From Auanema rhodensis (Eukaryota; Nematoda; Chromadorea; Rhabditida; Rhabditidae), in NCBI GenBank assembly GCA_964057225.1, contig OZ059900.1, positions 134,501 to 198,500 on the forward strand: a stretch of 64,000 nucleotides of DNA, in the 5' to 3' direction. The first letter of the stretch is position 1. Each line of letters begins with the position of its first letter. Made by a program: the position numbers and the translations under genes. Shown one piece after another: positions 41,601 to 55,544 of the stretch. Below the pieces are notes generated by a model. The model made no database searches. It had not been told where the DNA came from and saw only the letters and a list, made by a program, of their open reading frames with translations.

Positions 41601-44600
41601 AACACCATATACTCACCGATTTTTGGTACAAAATCTGTAATACTTGTAAATTTTGATCATATTTGTTAAGATTTGAGAATCAAACATACAATACACGAAA
41701 TCAGTCTATTTTTATGAGCTTGCACTGATATATATTCATTTTGATCAAAAAAGGTCGAAAATAGAAAGAATTTTTGAAATTTCCGAGTTTTGAGTCTAAT
41801 TTGGCTAAATCGCTCATATATATGATCAGAAGCAAAGTTTTATTGTCTATGATAACAAAAGTCATCAATTAAACGCTAGTGATGTTTAAATACTGATTTT
41901 CGCTCAAATAGCATTACTACACTAAGTATGGTCGTTTTTATGCCTTTAACACCATATACTCACCGATTTTTGGTACAAAATCTGTAATACTCGTAAATTT
42001 TGATCATATTCGTTAAGATTTGAGAATCAAACACACAATACACAAAGTCAGTCTATTTTTATGAGCTTGCACTGATATATATTCATTTTGATCAAAAAAG
42101 GTCGAAAATAGAAAGAATTTTTGAAATTTCCGAGTTTTGAGTCCAATTTGGCTAAATCGCTCATATATATGATCAAAAGCATAGTTCTATTGTCTATAAC
42201 AACAAAAGTCATCAATTAAACGCTAGTGATGTTTAAATACTGAATTTCGCTCAAATAGCATTACTACACTAAGTATGGTCGTTTTTATGCCTTTAACACC
42301 ATATACTCACCGATTTTTGGTACAAAATCTGTAATACTCGTAAATTTTGATCATATTCGTTAAGATTTGAGAATCAAACACACAATACACGAAATCAGTC
42401 TATTTTCATGAGCTTGCACTGATATATATTCATTTTGATCAAAAAAGGTCGAAAATAGAAAGAATTTTTGAATTTTCCGAGTTTTGAGTCCAATTGGGCT
42501 AAATCGCTCATATATATGATCAAAAGCATAGTTTTATTGTCTATGACAACAAAAGTCATTAATTACACACTAATGATGTTTAAATCACTAAATTTCGCTC
42601 AAATAGCATTACTACACTAAGTATGGTCGTTTTTATGCCTTTAACACCATATACTCACCGATTTTTGGTACAAAATCTGTAATACTCGTAAATTTTGATC
42701 ATATTCGTTAAGATTTGAGAATCAAACACACAATACACAAAATCAGTCTATTTTTATGAGCTTGCACTGATATATATTCATTTTGATCAAAAAAGGTCGA
42801 AAATAGAAAGAATTTTTGAAATTTCCGAGTTTTGAGTCCAATTTGGCTAAATCGCTCATATATATGATCAAAAGCATAGTTTTATTGTCTATAACAACAA
42901 AAGTCATCAATTAAACGCTAGTGATGTTTTAATACTGAATTTCGCTCAAATAGCATTACTACACTAAGTATGGTCGTTTTTATGCCTTTAACACCATATA
43001 CTCACCGATTTTTGGTACAAAATCTGTAATACTTGTAAATTTTGATCATATTTGTTAAGATTTGAGAATCAAACACACAATACACAAAATCAGTCTATTT
43101 TTATGAGTTTGCACTGATATATATTCATTTTGATCAAAAAAGGTCGAAAATAGAAAGAATTTTGGAAATGTCCGAGTTTTGAGTCCAATTTGGCTAAATC
43201 GCTCATATATATGATCAAAAGCATAGTTTTATTGTCTATAACAACAAAAGTCATCAATTAAACGCTAGTGATGTTTAAATACTGAATTTCGCTCGAATAG
43301 CATTACTACACTAAGTATGGTCGTTTTTATGCCTTTAACACCATATACTCACCGATTTTTGGTACAAAATCTGTAATACTCGTAAATTTTGATCATATTC
43401 GTTAAGATTTGAGAATCAAACATACAATACACAAAATCAGTCTATTTTCATGAGCTTGCACTGATATATATTCATTTTGATCAAAAAAGGTCGAAAATAG
43501 AAAGAATTTTTGAAATTTACGAGTTTTGAGTCTAATTTGGCTAAATCGCTCATATATATGATCAGAAGCATAGTTTTATTGTCTATGACAACAAAAGTCA
43601 TTAGTTAAACACTAATGATGTTTAAATCACTAAATTTCGCTCAAATAGCATTACTACACTAAGTATGGTCGTTTTTATGCCTTTAACACCATATACTCAC
43701 CGATTTTTGGTACAAAATCTGTAATACTTGTAAATTTTGATCATATTTGTTAAGATTTGAGAATCAAACACACAATACACAAAATCAGTCTATTTTTATG
43801 AGTTTGCACTGATATATATTCATTTTGATCAAAAAAGGTCGAAAATAGAAAGAATTTTGGAAATGTCCGAGTTTTGAGTCCAATTTGGCTAAATCGCTCA
43901 TATATATGATCAAAAGCATAGTTTTATTGTCTATAACAACAAAAGTCATCAATTAAACGCTAGTGATGTTTAAATACTGAATTTCGCTCAAATAGCATAA
44001 CTACACTAAGTATGGTCGTTTTTATGCCTTTAACACCATATACTCACCGATTTTTGGTACAAAATCTGTAATACTCGTAAATTTTGATCATATTCGTTAA
44101 GATTTGAGAATCAAACATACAATACACGAAATCAGTCTATTTTTATGAGCTTGCACTGATATATATTCATTTTGATCAAAAAAGATCGAAAATAGAAAGA
44201 ATTTTTGAAATTTCCGAGTTTTGAGTCTAATTTGGCTAAATCGCTCATATATATGATCAGAAGCATAGTTTTGTTGTCTATGACAACAAAAGTCATCAAT
44301 TAAACGCTAGTGATGTTTAAATACTGATTTTCGCTCAAATAGCATTACTACACTAAGTATGGTCGTTTTTATGCCTTTAACACCATATACTCACCGATTT
44401 TTGGTACAAAATCTGTAATACTCGTAAATTTTGATCATATTCGTTAAGATTTGAGAATCAAACACACAATACACAAAATCAGTCTATTTTGATGAGCTTG
44501 CACTGATATATATTCATTTTGATCAAAAAAGGTCGAAAATAGAAAGAATTTTTGAAATTTCCGAGTTTTGAGTCCAATTTGGCTAAATCGCTCATATATA

Positions 44601-47600
44601 TGATCAAAAGCATAGTTTTATTGTCTATAACAACAAAAGTCATCAATTAAACGCTAGTGATGTTTAAATACTGAATTTCGCTCAAATAGCATTACTACAC
44701 TAAGTATGGTCGTTTTTATGCCTTTAACACCATATACTCACCGATTTTTGGTACAAATTCTGTAATACTCGTAAATTTTGATCATATTCGTTAAGATTCG
44801 AGAATCAAACATACAATACACGAAATCAGTCTATTTTTATGAGCTTGCACTGATATATATTCATTTTGATCAAAAAAGGTCGAAAATAGAAAGAATTTTT
44901 GAAATTTCCGAGTTTTGAGTCCAATTTGGCTAAATCGCTCATATATATGATCAAAAGCATAGTTTTATTGTCTATAACAACAAAAGTCATCAATTAAACG
45001 CTAGTGATGTTTAAATACTGAATTTCGCTCAAATAGCATTACTACACTAAGTATGGTCGTTTTTATGCCTTTAACACCATATACTCACCGATTTTTGGTA
45101 CAAAATCTGTAATACTCGTAAATTTTGATCATATTCGTTAAGATTTGAGAATCAAACACACAATACACGAAATCAGTCTATTTTTATGAGCTTGCACTGA
45201 TATATATTCATTTTGATCAAAAAAGGTCGAAAATAGAAAGAATTTTTGAATTTTCCGAGTTTTGAGTCCAATTGGGCTAAATCGCTCATATATATGATCA
45301 AAAGCATAGTTTTATTGTCTATGACAACAAAAGTCATTAATTAAACACTAATGATGTTTAAATCACTAAATTTCGCTCAAATAGCATTACTACACTAAGT
45401 ATGGTCGTTTTTATGCCTTTAACACCATATACTCACCGATTTTTGGTACAAAATCTGTAATACTCGTAAATTTTGATCATATTCGTTAAGATTTGAGAAT
45501 CAAACACACAATACACAAAATCAGTCTATTTTTATGAGCTTGCACTGATATATATTCATTTTGATCAAAAAAGGTCGAAAATAGAAAGAATTTTTGAAAT
45601 TTCCGAGTTTTGAGTCCAATTTGGCTGAATCGCTCATATATATGATCAAAAGCATAGTTTTATTGTCTATAACAACAAAAGTCATCAATTAAACGCTAGT
45701 GATGTTTTAATACTGAATTTCGCTCAAATAGCATTACTACACTAAGTATGGTCGTTTTTATGCCTTTAACACCATATACTCACCGATTTTTGGTACAAAA
45801 TCTGTAATACTTGTAAATTTTGATCATATTCGTTAAGATTTGAAAATCAAACACACATTGAACAAAATCAGTTTATTTTTATGAGTTTGCACTGATATAT
45901 ATTCATTTTGATCAAAAAAGGTCGAAAATAGAAAGAATTTTTGAATTTTCCGAGTTTTGAGTCCAATTGGGCTAAATCGCTCATATATATGATCAAAAGC
46001 ATAGTTTTATTGTCTATGACAACAAAAGTCATTAATTAAACACTAATGATGTTTAAATCACTAAATTTCGCTCAAATAGCATTACTACACTAAGTATGGT
46101 CGTTTTTATGCCTTTAACACCATATACTCACCGATTTTTGGTACAAAATCTGTAATACTCGTAAATTTTGATCATATTCGTTAAGATTTGAGAATCAAAC
46201 ACACAATACACAAAATCAGTCTATTTTTATGAGCTTGCACTGATATATATTCATTTTGATCAAAAAAGGTCGAAAATAGAAAGAATTTTTGAAATTTCCG
46301 AGTTTTGAGTCTAATTTGGCTAAATCGCTCATATATATGATCAGAAGCATAGTTTTGTTGTCTATGACAACAAAAGTCATCAATTAAACGCTAGTGATGT
46401 TTAAATACTGATTTTCGCTCAAATAGCATTACTACACTAAGTATGGTCGTTTTTATGCCTTTAACACCATATACTCACCGATTTTTGGTACAAAATCTGT
46501 AATACTCGTAAATTTTGATCATATTCGTTAAGATTTGAGAATCAAACACACAATAAACAGAATCAGTCTATTTTTATGAGCTTGCACTGATATATATTCA
46601 TTTTGATCAAAAAAGGTCGAAAATAGAAAGAATTTTTGAAATTTCCGAGTTTTGAGTCTAATTTGGCTAAATCGCTCATATATATGATCAGAAGCATAGT
46701 TTTGTTGTCTATGACAACAAAAGTCATCAATTAAACGCTAGTGATGTTTAAATACTGATTTTCGCTCAAATAGCATTACTACACTAAGTATGGTCGTTTT
46801 TATGCCTTTAACACCATATACTCACCGATTTTTGGTACAAAATCTGTAATACTCGTAAATTTTGATCATATTCGTTAAGATTTGAAAATCAAACACACAA
46901 TAAACAAAATCAGTCTATTTTTATGAGCTTGCACTGATATATATTCATTTTGATCAAAAAAGGTCGAAAATAGAAAGAATTTTTGAAATTTCCGAGTTTT
47001 GAGTCCAATTTGGCTAAATCGCTCATATATATGATCAAAAGCATGGTTTTATTGTCTATAACAACAAAAGTCATCAATTAAACGCTAGTGATGTTTAAAT
47101 ACTGAATTTCGCTCAAATAGCATTACTACACTAAGTATGGTCGTTTTTATGCCTTTAACACCATATACTCACCGATTTTTGGTACAAAATCTGTAATACT
47201 CGTAAATTTTGATCATATTCGTTAAGATTTGAGAATCAAACACACAATACACGAAATCAGTCTATTTTTATGAGCTTGCACTGATATATATTCATTTTGA
47301 TCAAAAAAGGTCGAAAATAGAAAGAATTTTTGAATTTTCCGAGTTTTGAGTCCAATTGGGCTAAATCGCTCATATATATGATCAAAAGCATAGTTTTATT
47401 GTCTATGACAACAAAAGTCATTAATTAAACACTAATGATGTTTAAATCACTAAATTTCGCTCAAATAGCATTACTACACTAAGTATGGTCGTTTTTATGC
47501 CTTTAACACCATATACTCACCGATTTTTGGTACAAAATCTGTAATACTCGTAAATTTTGATCATATTCGTTAAGATTTGAGAATCAAACACACAATACAC

Positions 47601-48253
47601 AAAATCAGTCTATTTTTATGAGCTTGCACTGATATATATTCATTTTGATCAAAAAAGGTCGAAAATAGAAAGAATTTTTGAAATTTCCGAGTTTTGAGTC
47701 TAATTTGGCTAAATCGCTCATATATATGATCAAAAGCATAGTTTTATTGTCTATAGCAACAAAAGTCATCAATTAAACGCTAGTGATGTTTAAATACTGA
47801 ATTTCGCTCAAATAGCATTACTACACTAAGTATGGTCGTTTTTATGCCTTTAACACCATATACTCACCGATTTTTGGTACAAAATCTGTAATACTCGTAA
47901 ATTTTGATCATATTCGTTAAGATTCGAGAATCAAACATACAATACACAAAATCAGTCTATTTTTATGAGCTTGCACTGATATATATTCATTTTGATCAAA
48001 AAAGGTCGAAAATAGAAAGAATTTTGGAAATGTCCGAGTTTTGAGTCCAATTTGGCTAAATCGCTCATATATATGATCAAAAGCATAGTTTTATTGTCTA
48101 TAACAACAAAAGTCATCAATTAAACGCTAGTGATGTTTAAATACTGAATTTCGCTCAAATAGCATTACTACACTAAGTATGGTCGTTTTTATGCCTTTAA
48201 CACCATATACTCACCGATTTTTGGTACAAAATCTGTAATACTCGTAAATTTTG

Positions 48254-49294
48254 ATCATATTCGTTAAGATTTGAGAATCAAACACACAATACACAAAATC
48301 AGTCTATTTTTATGAGCTTGCACTGATATATATTCATTTTGATCAAAAAAGGTCGAAAATAGAAAGAATTTTTGAAATTTCCGAGTTTTGAGTCCAATTT
48401 GGCTAAATCGCTCATATATATGATCAAAAGCATAGTTTTATTGTCTATAACAACAAAAGTCATCAATTAAACGCTAGTGATGTTTTAATACTGAATTTCG
48501 CTCAAATAGCATTACTACACTAAGTATGGTCGTTTTTATGCCTTTAACACCATATACTCACCGATTTTTGGTACAAAATCTGTAATACTTGTAAATTTTG
48601 ATCATATTTGTTAAGATTTGAGAATCAAACACACAATACACAAAATCAGTCTATTTTTATGAGTTTGCACTGATATATATTCATTTTGATCAAAAAAGGT
48701 CGAAAATAGAAAGAATTTTGGAAATGTCCGAGTTTTGAGTCCAATTTGGCTAAATCGCTCATATATATGATCAAAAGCATAGTTTTATTGTCTATAACAA
48801 CAAAAGTCATCAATTAAACGCTAGTGATGTTTAAATACTGAATTTCGCTCAAATAGCATAACTACACTAAGTATGGTCGTTTTTATGCCTTTAACACCAT
48901 ATACTCACCGATTTTTGGTACAAAATCTGTAATACTCGTAAATTTTGATCATATTCGTTAAGATTTGAGAATCAAACATACAATACACGAAATCAGTCTA
49001 TTTTTATGAGCTTGCACTGATATATATTCATTTTGATCAAAAAAGGTCGAAAATAGAAAGAATTTTTGAAATTTCCGAGTTTTGAGTCTAATTTGGCTAA
49101 ATCGCTCATATATATGATCAGAAGCATAGTTTTGTTGTCTATGACAACAAAAGTCATCAATTAAACGCTAGTGATGTTTAAATACTGATTTTCGCTCAAA
49201 TAGCATTACTACACTAAGTATGGTCGTTTTTATGCCTTTAACACCATATACTCACCGATTTTTGGTACAAAATCTGTAATACTCGTAAATTTTG
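48254..49294 (+). repeat. 1,041-bp tandem duplication in unit 3, copy 1
   Basis: Three monomers in the order class B (GTTTTAAT), class D (CATAACTAC), class C. The same three follow at once. The only difference I see is at the start, CATATTCGTT here against CATATTTGTT in copy 2. Confidence 0.87.
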
Positions 49295-50335
49295 ATCATA
49301 TTTGTTAAGATTTGAGAATCAAACACACAATACACAAAATCAGTCTATTTTTATGAGCTTGCACTGATATATATTCATTTTGATCAAAAAAGGTCGAAAA
49401 TAGAAAGAATTTTTGAAATTTCCGAGTTTTGAGTCCAATTTGGCTAAATCGCTCATATATATGATCAAAAGCATAGTTTTATTGTCTATAACAACAAAAG
49501 TCATCAATTAAACGCTAGTGATGTTTTAATACTGAATTTCGCTCAAATAGCATTACTACACTAAGTATGGTCGTTTTTATGCCTTTAACACCATATACTC
49601 ACCGATTTTTGGTACAAAATCTGTAATACTTGTAAATTTTGATCATATTTGTTAAGATTTGAGAATCAAACACACAATACACAAAATCAGTCTATTTTTA
49701 TGAGTTTGCACTGATATATATTCATTTTGATCAAAAAAGGTCGAAAATAGAAAGAATTTTGGAAATGTCCGAGTTTTGAGTCCAATTTGGCTAAATCGCT
49801 CATATATATGATCAAAAGCATAGTTTTATTGTCTATAACAACAAAAGTCATCAATTAAACGCTAGTGATGTTTAAATACTGAATTTCGCTCAAATAGCAT
49901 AACTACACTAAGTATGGTCGTTTTTATGCCTTTAACACCATATACTCACCGATTTTTGGTACAAAATCTGTAATACTCGTAAATTTTGATCATATTCGTT
50001 AAGATTTGAGAATCAAACATACAATACACGAAATCAGTCTATTTTTATGAGCTTGCACTGATATATATTCATTTTGATCAAAAAAGGTCGAAAATAGAAA
50101 GAATTTTTGAAATTTCCGAGTTTTGAGTCTAATTTGGCTAAATCGCTCATATATATGATCAGAAGCATAGTTTTGTTGTCTATGACAACAAAAGTCATCA
50201 ATTAAACGCTAGTGATGTTTAAATACTGATTTTCGCTCAAATAGCATTACTACACTAAGTATGGTCGTTTTTATGCCTTTAACACCATATACTCACCGAT
50301 TTTTGGTACAAAATCTGTAATACTCGTAAATTTTG
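49295..50335 (+). repeat. 1,041-bp tandem duplication in unit 3, copy 2
   Basis: Second copy of the three-monomer block. It begins with CATATTTGTT directly after ACTCGTAA, an unusual pairing, because CATATTTGTT normally follows ACTTGTAA. The exchange that created the copy may lie in this 20-base interval. Confidence 0.85.
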
Positions 50336-50682
50336 ATCATATTTGTTAAGATTTGAGAATCAAACACACAATACACAAAATCAGTCTATTTTTATGAGCT
50401 TGCACTGATATATATTCATTTTGATCAAAAAAGGTCGAAAATAGAAAGAATTTTTGAAATTTCCGAGTTTTGAGTCCAATTTGGCTAAATCGCTCATATA
50501 TATGATCAAAAGCATAGTTTTATTGTCTAAAACAACAAAAGTCATCAATTAAACGCTAGTGATGTTTAAATACTGAATTTCGCTCAAATAGCATTACTAC
50601 ACTAAGTATGGTCGTTTTTATGCCTTTAACACCATATACTCACCGATTTTTGGTACAAAATCTGTAATACTCGTAAATTTTG

Positions 50683-51377
50683 ATCATATTCGTTAAGATT
50701 TGAAAATCAAACACACAATAAACAAAATCAGTTTATTTTTATGAGTTTGCACTGATATATATTCATTTTGATCAAAAAAGGTCGAAAATAGAAAGAATTT
50801 TTGAATTTTCCGAGTTTTAAGTCCAATTGGGCTAAATCGCTCATATATATGATCAAAAGCATAGTTTTATTGTCTATGACAACAAAAGTCATTAATTAAA
50901 CACTAATGATGTTTAAATCACTAAATTTCGCTCAAATAGCATTACTACACTAAGTATGGTCGTTTTTATGCCTTTAACACCATATACTCACCGATTTTTG
51001 GTACAAAATCTGTAATACTCGTAAATTTTGATCATATTCGTTAAGATTTGAGAATCAAACACACAATACACAAAATCAGTCTATTTTTATGAGCTTGCAC
51101 TGATATATATTCATTTTGATCAAAAAAGGTCGAAAATAGAAAGAATTTTTGAAATTTCCGAGTTTTGAGTCTAATTTGGCTAAATCGCTCATATATATGA
51201 TCAAAAGCATAGTTTTATTGTCTATAACAACAAAAGTCATCAATTAAACGCTAGTGATGTTTTAATACTGAATTTCGCTCAAATAGCATTACTACACTAA
51301 GTATGGTCGTTTTTATGCCTTTAACACCATATACTCACCGATTTTTGGTACAAAATCTGTAATACTTGTAAATTTTG
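50683..51377 (+). repeat. 695-bp tandem duplication in unit 3, copy 1
   Basis: Two monomers: a class A type with the rare GTTTTAAGTCC (50814) and a class B type with GTCTAATTTGGCT but GATCAAAAGC. The same rare variant occurs at 17479 in unit 1 and at 51509 in the second copy. Confidence 0.85.
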
Positions 51378-52072
51378 ATCATATTTGTTAAGATTTGAGA
51401 ATCAAACACACAATACACAAAATCAGTCTATTTTTATGAGTTTGCACTGATATATATTCATTTTGATCAAAAAAGGTCGAAAATAGAAAGAATTTTTGAA
51501 TTTTCCGAGTTTTAAGTCCAATTGGGCTAAATCGCTCATATATATGATCAAAAGCATAGTTTTATTGTCTATGACAACAAAAGTCATTAATTAAACACTA
51601 ATGATGTTTAAATCACTAAATTTCGCTCAAATAGCATTACTACACTAAGTATGGTCGTTTTTATGCCTTTAACACCATATACTCACCGATTTTTGGTACA
51701 AAATCTGTAATACTCGTAAATTTTGATCATATTCGTTAAGATTTGAGAATCAAACACACAATACACAAAATCAGTCTATTTTTATGAGCTTGCACTGATA
51801 TATATTCATTTTGATCAAAAAAGGTCGAAAATAGAAAGAATTTTTGAAATTTCCGAGTTTTGAGTCTAATTTGGCTAAATCGCTCATATATATGATCAAA
51901 AGCATAGTTTTATTGTCTATAACAACAAAAGTCATCAATTAAACGCTAGTGATGTTTTAATACTGAATTTCGCTCAAATAGCATTACTACACTAAGTATG
52001 GTCGTTTTTATGCCTTTAACACCATATACTCACCGATTTTTGGTACAAAATCTGTAATACTTGTAAATTTTG
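51378..52072 (+). repeat. 695-bp tandem duplication in unit 3, copy 2, with chimeric first monomer
   Basis: The first monomer (51378-51725) begins like class D (CATATTTGTT, AATACACAAAATC, GAGTTTGC) and then changes to the class A form with GAATTTTCC and GTTTTAAGTCC (51509). The switch lies between about 51450 and 51500, in the quiet segment shared by both parents. Confidence 0.82.
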
Positions 52073-55000
52073 ATCATATTTGTTAAGATTTGAGAATCAA
52101 ACACACAATACACAAAATCAGTCTATTTTTATGAGTTTGCACTGATATATATTCATTTTGATCAAAAAAGGTCGAAAATAGAAAGAATTTTGGAAATGTC
52201 CGAGTTTTGAGTCCAATTTGGCTAAATCGCTCATATATATGATCAAAAGCATAGTTTTATTGTCTATAACAACAAAAGTCATCAATTAAACGCTAGTGAT
52301 GTTTAAATACTGAATTTCGCTCAAATAGCATTACTACACTAAGTATGGTCGTTTTTATGCCTTTAACACCATATACTCACCGATTTTTGGTACAAAATCT
52401 GTAATACTTGTAAATTTTGATCATATTTGTTAAGATTTGAGAATCAAACACACAATACACAAAATCAGTCTATTTTTATGAGTTTGCACTGATATATATT
52501 CATTTTGATCAAAAAAGGTCGAAAATAGAAAGAATTTTGGAAATGTCCGAGTTTTGAGTCCAATTTGGCTAAATCGCTCATATATATGATCAAAAGCATA
52601 GTTTTATTGTCTATAACAACAAAAGTCATCAATTAAACGCTAGTGATGTTTAAATACTGAATTTCGCTCAAATAGCATAACTACACTAAGTATGGTCGTT
52701 TTTATGCCTTTAACACCATATACTCACCGATTTTTGGTACAAAATCTGTAATACTCGTAAATTTTGATCATATTCGTTAAGATTTGAGAATCAAACATAC
52801 AATACACGAAATCAGTCTATTTTTATGAGCTTGCACTGATATATATTCATTTTGATCAAAAAAGGTCGAAAATAGAAAGAATTTTTGAAATTTCCGAGTT
52901 TTGAGTCTAATTTGGCTAAATCGCTCATATATATGATCAGAAGCATAGTTTTGTTGTCTATGACAACAAAAGTCATCAATTAAACGCTAGTGATGTTTAA
53001 ATACTGATTTTCGCTCAAATAGCATTACTACACTAAGTATGGTCGTTTTTATGCCTTTAACACCATATACTCACCGATTTTTGGTACAAAATCTGTAATA
53101 CTCGTAAATTTTGATCATATTCGTTAAGATTTGAGAATCAAACACACAATACACAAAATCAGTCTATTTTTATGAGCTTGCACTGATATATATTCATTTT
53201 GATCAAAAAAGGTCGAAAATAGAAAGAATTTTTGAAATTTCCGAGTTTTGAGTCCAATTTGGCTAAATCGCTCATATATATGATCAAAAGCATAGTTTTA
53301 TTGTCTATAACAACAAAAGTCATCAATTAAACGCTAGTGATGTTTAAATACTGAATTTCGCTCAAATAGCATTACTACACTAAGTATGGTCGTTTTTATG
53401 CCTTTAACACCATATACTCACCGATTTTTGGTACAAAATCTGTAATACTCGTAAATTTTGATCATATTCGTTAAGATTCGAGAATCAAACATACAATACA
53501 CGAAATCAGTCTATTTTTATGAGCTTGCACTGATATATATTCATTTTGATCAAAAAAGGTCGAAAATAGAAAGAATTTTTGAAATTTCCGAGTTTTGAGT
53601 CCAATTTGGCTAAATCGCTCATATATATGATCAAAAGCATAGTTTTATTGTCTATAACAACAAAAGTCATCAATTAAACGCTAGTGATGTTTAAATACTG
53701 AATTTCGCTCAAATAGCATTACTACACTAAGTATGGTCGTTTTTATGCCTTTAACACCATATACTCACCGATTTTTGGTACAAAATCTGTAATACTCGTA
53801 AATTTTGATCATATTCGTTAAGATTTGAGAATCAAACACACAATACACGAAATCAGTCTATTTTTATGAGCTTGCACTGATATATATTCATTTTGATCAA
53901 AAAAGGTCGAAAATAGAAAGAATTTTTGAATTTTCCGAGTTTTGAGTCCAATTGGGCTAAATCGCTCATATATATGATCAAAAGCATAGTTTTATTGTCT
54001 ATGACAACAAAAGTCATTAATTAAACACTAATGATGTTTAAATCACTAAATTTCGCTCAAATAGCATTACTACACTAAGTATGGTCGTTTTTATGCCTTT
54101 AACACAATATACTCACCGATTTTTGGTACAAAATCTGTAATACTCGTAAATTTTGATCATATTCGTTAAGATTTGAGAATCAAACACACAATACACAAAA
54201 TCAGTCTATTTTTATGAGCTTGCACTGATATATATTCATTTTGATCAAAAAAGGTCGAAAATAGAAAGAATTTTTGAAATTTCCGAGTTTTGAGTCCAAT
54301 TTGGCTAAATCGCTCATATATATGATCAAAAGCATAGTTTTATTGTCTATAACAACAAAAGTCATCAATTAAACGCTAGTGATGTTTAAATACTGAATTT
54401 CGCTCAAATAGCATAACTACACTAAGTATGGTCGTTTTTATGCCTTTAACACCATATACTCACCGATTTTTGGTACAAAATCTGTAATACTTGTAAATTT
54501 TGATCATATTTGTTAAGATTTGAGAATCAAACACACAATACACAAAATCAGTCTATTTTTATGAGTTTGCACTGATATATATTCATTTTGATCAAAAAAG
54601 GTCGAAAATAGAAAGAATTTTGGAAATGTCCGAGTTTTGAGTCCAATTTGGCTAAATCGCTCATATATATGATCAAAAGCATAGTTTCATTGTCTATAAC
54701 AACAAAAGTCATCAATTAAACGCTAGTGATGTTTTAATACTGAATTTCGCTCAAATAGCATTACTACACTAAGTATGGTCGTTTTTATGCCTTTAACACC
54801 ATATACTCACCGATTTTTGGTACAAAATCTGTAATACTCGTAAATTTTGATCATATTCGTTAAGATTTGAGAATCAAACATACAATACACGAAATCAGTC
54901 TATTTTTATGAGCTTGCACTGATATATATTCATTTTGATCAAAAAAGGTCGAAAATAGAAAGAATTTTTGAAATTTCCGAGTTTTGAGTCTAATTTGGCT

Positions 55001-55544
55001 AAATCGCTCATATATATGATCAGAAGCATAGTTTTATTGTCTATGACAACAAAAGTCATTAATTAAACACTAATGATGTTTAAATTACTAAATTTCGCTC
55101 AAATAGCATTACTACACTAAGTATGGTCGTTTTTATGCCTTTAACACCATATACTCACCGATTTTTGGTACAAAATCTATAATACTCGTAAATTTTGATC
55201 ATATTCGTTAAGATTTGAGAATCAAACACACAATACACAAAATCAGTCTATTTTTATGAGCTTGCACTGATATATATTCATTTTGATCAAAAAAGGTCGA
55301 AAATAGAAAGAATTTTTGAAATTTCCGAGTTTTGAGTCCAATTTGGCTGAATCGCTCATATATATGATCAAAAGCATAGTTTTATTGTCTATAACAACAA
55401 AAGTCATCAATTAAACGCTAGTGATGTTTTAATACTGAATTTCGCTCAAATAGCATTACTACACTAAGTATGGTCGTTTTTATGCCTTTAACACCATATA
55501 CTCACCGATTTTTGGTACAAAATCTGTAATACTCGTAAATTTTG

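Larger units (their letters stand above)
39225..55544 (+). repeat. Super-repeat unit 3, 16,320 bp, 47 monomers
   Basis: Markers match unit 2 with a shift of 16,668 up to 40548 and 16,321 from 41830 on, so one monomer was lost (or gained in unit 2) between them: TCACTGAT at 39881, GTCGTATTTATG at 40548, AAGCAAAG at 41830, ATTACACACT at 42566, TACAAATTCT at 44752. Its last third is rearranged and carries a 1,041-bp and a 695-bp tandem duplication. The length equals 47 monomers of 347 plus eleven 348-bp types. Confidence 0.85.
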
